Source of the DNA: Apiotrichum sp. Y4204
Lineage: Eukaryota; Basidiomycota; Tremellomycetes; Trichosporonales; Trichosporonaceae
Length of the DNA stretch: 64,000 bases
Assembly: GCA_025531455.1 (NCBI GenBank)
Contig: JAMYHL010000063.1
Span: 62,001-126,000 of the forward strand
Direction of reading: 5' to 3'
Below, piece by piece: positions 61,201 through 64,000 of the stretch (the stretch's first letter is position 1; each line of letters begins with the position of its first letter). The notes beneath the pieces are model-generated. The model did not search any database and was not told where the DNA came from. It was given only the letters and a program-made list of their open reading frames with translations. The translations under genes were made by a program, and so were the position numbers.

Positions 61201-62491
61201 GAATAGGGTATGACACGTCAAGGCGTGGTATCTGGTATGAGAAAGTGGCACAAGGGTGAAATCTTACCTCCCAAGGCTGCAGGAGTTAGCGGCGTACGAA
61301 GCAATCACTCACGTTCTCGCGATCAAGCCAGGGATCAGGAGCCTCCAGCTGTTCACCAGAGTTGGAGATCAGCTGCTTGAAGATACCATAGCTGTAACTG
61401 GGATGTTAGCTTCAGGGAAAGACAAACGCCCCATACCGAAGGCCGTAACCCCAACCAGGAAGGTTAAGAGTAGCCATGCTGTCGATCTTTAGTCAGCCTT
61501 GCCATTCTAAACAGAAAACCCACGTAGCAGGCAGCGAGACGCCCAAGACCGCCATTTCCAAGTGCGGCATCACGCTCTTCGTTGAGGAGATCCTCAAAGT
61601 TCTGTGAGTAAGTATGGGGAATCAGAACCCATTACCCACGAATCCGAGCTTCTGCGAGGCTGTCTCGTACGTGTTCCTCATGTCCAAGTTCAACACGGCA
61701 TTGTCAAGAGAACGGCCCATGAGCCATTCGATCGAGAAGTAATACACACGCTTGGGAGCGTTCTTGGTGTGGTACCTGCTTCATCAGGATTCCGGGCTCC
61801 CGCTGCATCATAAAGAGAGAACCTACGAGGTGGTCTCGTTCCATCGCCTGGAAGGGTCAGCAACGTTCAATATAACTTCTTACTTGAGGAGTTGATCCCT
61901 GACCGAGAGAGCAGTAGCTTGGTAAGCCGCGATCTGTGGTCAGAGCCAGCACACAAAGATTGATATACCTCGTCCAAATTAGATGCCTGTCTGGCCAGAG
62001 TCGTAGTGACGTGACGAACAACGGTGTTGGCCACTCCTTGAATGTCATCCCTGTCAACTTGTTCGTTCCTAAGGGCCTCCTTCCAGACTTCCGGATCACC
62101 AATGGGCGACACGTCGTCGTCAGTAGCGTCAGGATGAGCCGGGAAGTAGGAGCCTGTGCGTATCAGCCAGAATCAAATCGGGCAATCACCCGTGACAATA
62201 GGGCCGAGTTACTTACCGGTCAGAGAGCGCTGGTGTTTCTTGGGGCGCTCACGGCGGGGAGTAGTCACAGGAATGCCGATTTGATTGACATCGACGTTGT
62301 AATTGGGACCAATGCCGCCCGAAACCGAAGAACGACGCGAAAGGGCCGGCTGGTGAAGGGAGGGCAGCGACGGTGTACGGGATCCAGGCGATTGGGCTGC
62401 AGAAGGCAAGGTCAGACTTCACATCGGTCAATGTTAATTCGGACGTACTGGTGGGCAGCTTGGCCACGTTCTCTTCAGTGAGCGCGGCCAT
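58263..62491 (-). CDS. GPH1: Glycogen phosphorylase
   Basis: Pyridoxal-phosphate enzyme releasing glucose 1-phosphate from glycogen. Start [15 protein letters not shown] at 62491, then [20 protein letters not shown], a Ser/Arg-rich N-terminus likely to be phosphorylated, and [14 protein letters not shown]. The catalytic core is split over about 25 short exons. Recognisable pieces include [17 protein letters not shown] sequence near 61500-61560, [20 protein letters not shown] (60700), [20 protein letters not shown] (59440-59470), the PLP-site region with SNMK near 58960, and a [14 protein letters not shown] segment near 58870. The last exon, after an intron at 58302-58338, ends [12 protein letters not shown] at 58263. 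The length is consistent with the 850-900 aa family. No frameshift was noticed. Confidence 0.94.
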
Positions 62492-64000
62492 GGTCACTGA
62501 TGATTGTTATATATGTATGGAGACGTTAGGCAGGACAGAGACAGAGACCAGAGTTATGGTGAGGATGAGGGGGATAGGATGGGGACGGGGGGATGCCAGT
62601 GGGAAACAATGGGGTCGATTGCCAGATATACAGATAACAGACCAACGAGCTAGCTGGGCTAGCTGGGGGTGGGGGGGGAGAGTTGACCCGAATGATGTGA
62701 CTGGGGCCGGCGGTTCGTTGACGGGGCCCGAGCGGAAATGGATTGTACAGTAGTGGTATGAGCAGTATTAGCCCTACGCGTCACACCCTACTACAGCAAG
62801 CTACAAGGGCAAGGGCGCAAGGGGGGGATGAAGGACACAGGGTACACCAAAGGGAATCAAAGGGTGGGCGTTGCAGTGCATCCGCTGGCTGCTGGCATGC
62901 TGGCCGTGGGCCGTTGGCTGCTATGCATTGTTATCCAAGTGCAATGCGCGCAGGCGCGCAACGCAGGTAGGCACCAGAATACCAGAGTACACACAGTACG
63001 TCTGAGCGCCCCGGCAGAGGCCGCATGCGCCCGGCGGGCGCGCCCCGCGTCGAGATTGAGCCGGGCGCGAAGGGAGGTCGTCGTCCGCCCCGGCTTGCCG
63101 ACTCGCCTCGCCTCGCGTAATGATCGTTCAGTGCCCTTAACTGTATGACTGCATAACCGCGTCTGGCTGTGTGGCCGATGGTATGCGGCGGGCGCCGCCC
63201 ACGACAGCAGCCCTGACTGACCACCAGCAATCCTATTGTTGTTGTCTTGCTAATGATGTTCTGATCATTCCCGCTAGAACAAGGAAGGGGTCTACAGACT
63301 TTATCAATCGCTTTGCGGATGGATGCATGGGGGTGTAGATATGTGTGCTGTACCGTGTATTGTGCAACTTGTTTCCTTCCACTGAAGGTTATGATGAAAG
63401 CGTGAGTGAGCAAACAGTGTCTGTCCGCCAAACGCCAAGTTACGCCACCGCTTTCAATCCTTTTCGACCTAGTCTCAAGTCCTCCATAAGATGATTTCAT
63501 TCACACAGCGCCCCATTTATAACATTGGTGTCCAAGTAAAGGAGAGAATGCACAGTATAACTGTAAGCATACTGGTTATTGCTTGTTAAAAACGTGTTTG
63601 TGAACAGCAGAGTGCAGAGCACCAACTGTTCAGCATTGGCTCGTTGGATCGTTAGTGATCGCCAGATTGCTCTGGTTCTGGATGACCATGCATTGCCCGC
63701 CCATGGTTCCAGGACGCGATGACGAATGACCGCAGGATTATGCAGGGATCCAGGGAGGGGAAAGCGCTCTTTTGGGCATTCTGTGGGCCGCCGGCCTTGG
63801 GCTGGGAACTTCGAACCATTACCCATCCCTAGTACCGTGATAAGATCCCCAGTCCAAAGACGTCGATCCTTCTTTACCCTCTCGGACCCTGCACGATACA
63901 CAACTGGGCAAACTCGCATGCAAGGATAGGAGTGGGTGGGCATAGCTTGTCTATCAGCTTGATCTCGTTTCTCTGCTCTTTAGCGCCCTCCAACATAATG
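62492..64000. other. Intergenic region at window end
   Basis: Upstream of glycogen phosphorylase. Short frames only; none has motif or splice support. Contains a G-rich tract at 62660-62685 (CTAGCTGGGGGTGGGG-like) and GC-rich stretches near 63005-63125. A gene may begin beyond the right edge. Confidence 0.5.

Noticed and set aside
63780..63830. tRNA-like T-loop (GGTTCGAAG on the minus strand)
   Set aside because: The flanking bases cannot pair as a T-arm and no acceptor or anticodon stem is seen.
63497..63943. 148-codon minus-strand frame near the right end
   Set aside because: No motif, no codon bias and no splice partners; it looks like chance.

Overview
The window is nuclear DNA of a basidiomycetous yeast or close relative. 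Nearly every gene is broken by many very short introns (about 38-130 nt) with GT..AG ends and a CTNAC-like branch site just before the acceptor, exons prefer C/G-ending codons, and spacing is compact. The gene set (fatty acid 2-hydroxylase SCS7, EDE1-type EH protein, Zn2Cys6 factors, ECM15, SAM35-like protein) is fungal. I infer Agaricomycotina, perhaps Tremellomycetes such as Trichosporonales; this cannot be proved from the window alone.

Layout. 1-16 kb: glucose-6-phosphate isomerase (+), mitochondrial D-2-hydroxyglutarate/D-lactate dehydrogenase (+), SCS7 (+), a poly(ADP-ribose) glycohydrolase-like protein (+), a HORMA-domain protein resembling meiotic Hop1 (+), then converging on it an ASNSD1-type asparagine-synthetase-domain protein (-). 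16-34 kb: a 2.8 kb non-coding block carrying the long leader of a forkhead factor (+), then DNA ligase IV (-), a Zn2Cys6 transcription factor (-) and the endocytic scaffold EDE1/Eps15 (-). 34-40 kb: a WD40 protein (+) converging with a SAM35/metaxin-like protein (-), then an unrecognised protein with two six-cysteine modules (+). 39.9-43.1 kb: a gene-poor island, visibly AT-richer at its left, holding a short coding relic. 43-64 kb: a dense run of trimethyllysine dioxygenase (-), a DOA1/PLAA-like WD40-PFU protein (+), GNA1 (-), Tat-SF1/CUS2 (+), ECM15 (-), QCR6 (+), IPI3 (+), SR140/U2SURP (-), a NIP30/FAM192A protein (+) and glycogen phosphorylase (-).

There is no operon logic. Genes sit as convergent pairs (stop-to-stop gaps of 17 to about 115 bp) and divergent pairs with shared promoter regions. 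Housekeeping themes recur: central carbon and storage sugar metabolism (GPI, glycogen phosphorylase, GNA1), mitochondrial function (D2HGDH, SAM35-like, TMLH, QCR6), U2 snRNP splicing factors (CUS2, SR140), DNA repair and meiosis (LIG4, HORMA protein, PARG).

The best candidates for new biology are the protein with a CX2CX6C..CX2CX6C module at both ends (37.8-39.9 kb), the forkhead gene's roughly 1 kb ATG-free leader with its only upstream ATGs inside a probable 5'UTR intron, the PARG-like enzyme with a shortened catalytic loop, a zinc-cluster exon whose tandem splice acceptors would change the cysteine spacing, and the relic in the AT-rich island. I found no recognisable tRNA, rRNA, CRISPR array or intact transposon. 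Exon boundaries were read by eye; gene spans are firmer than individual splice sites.
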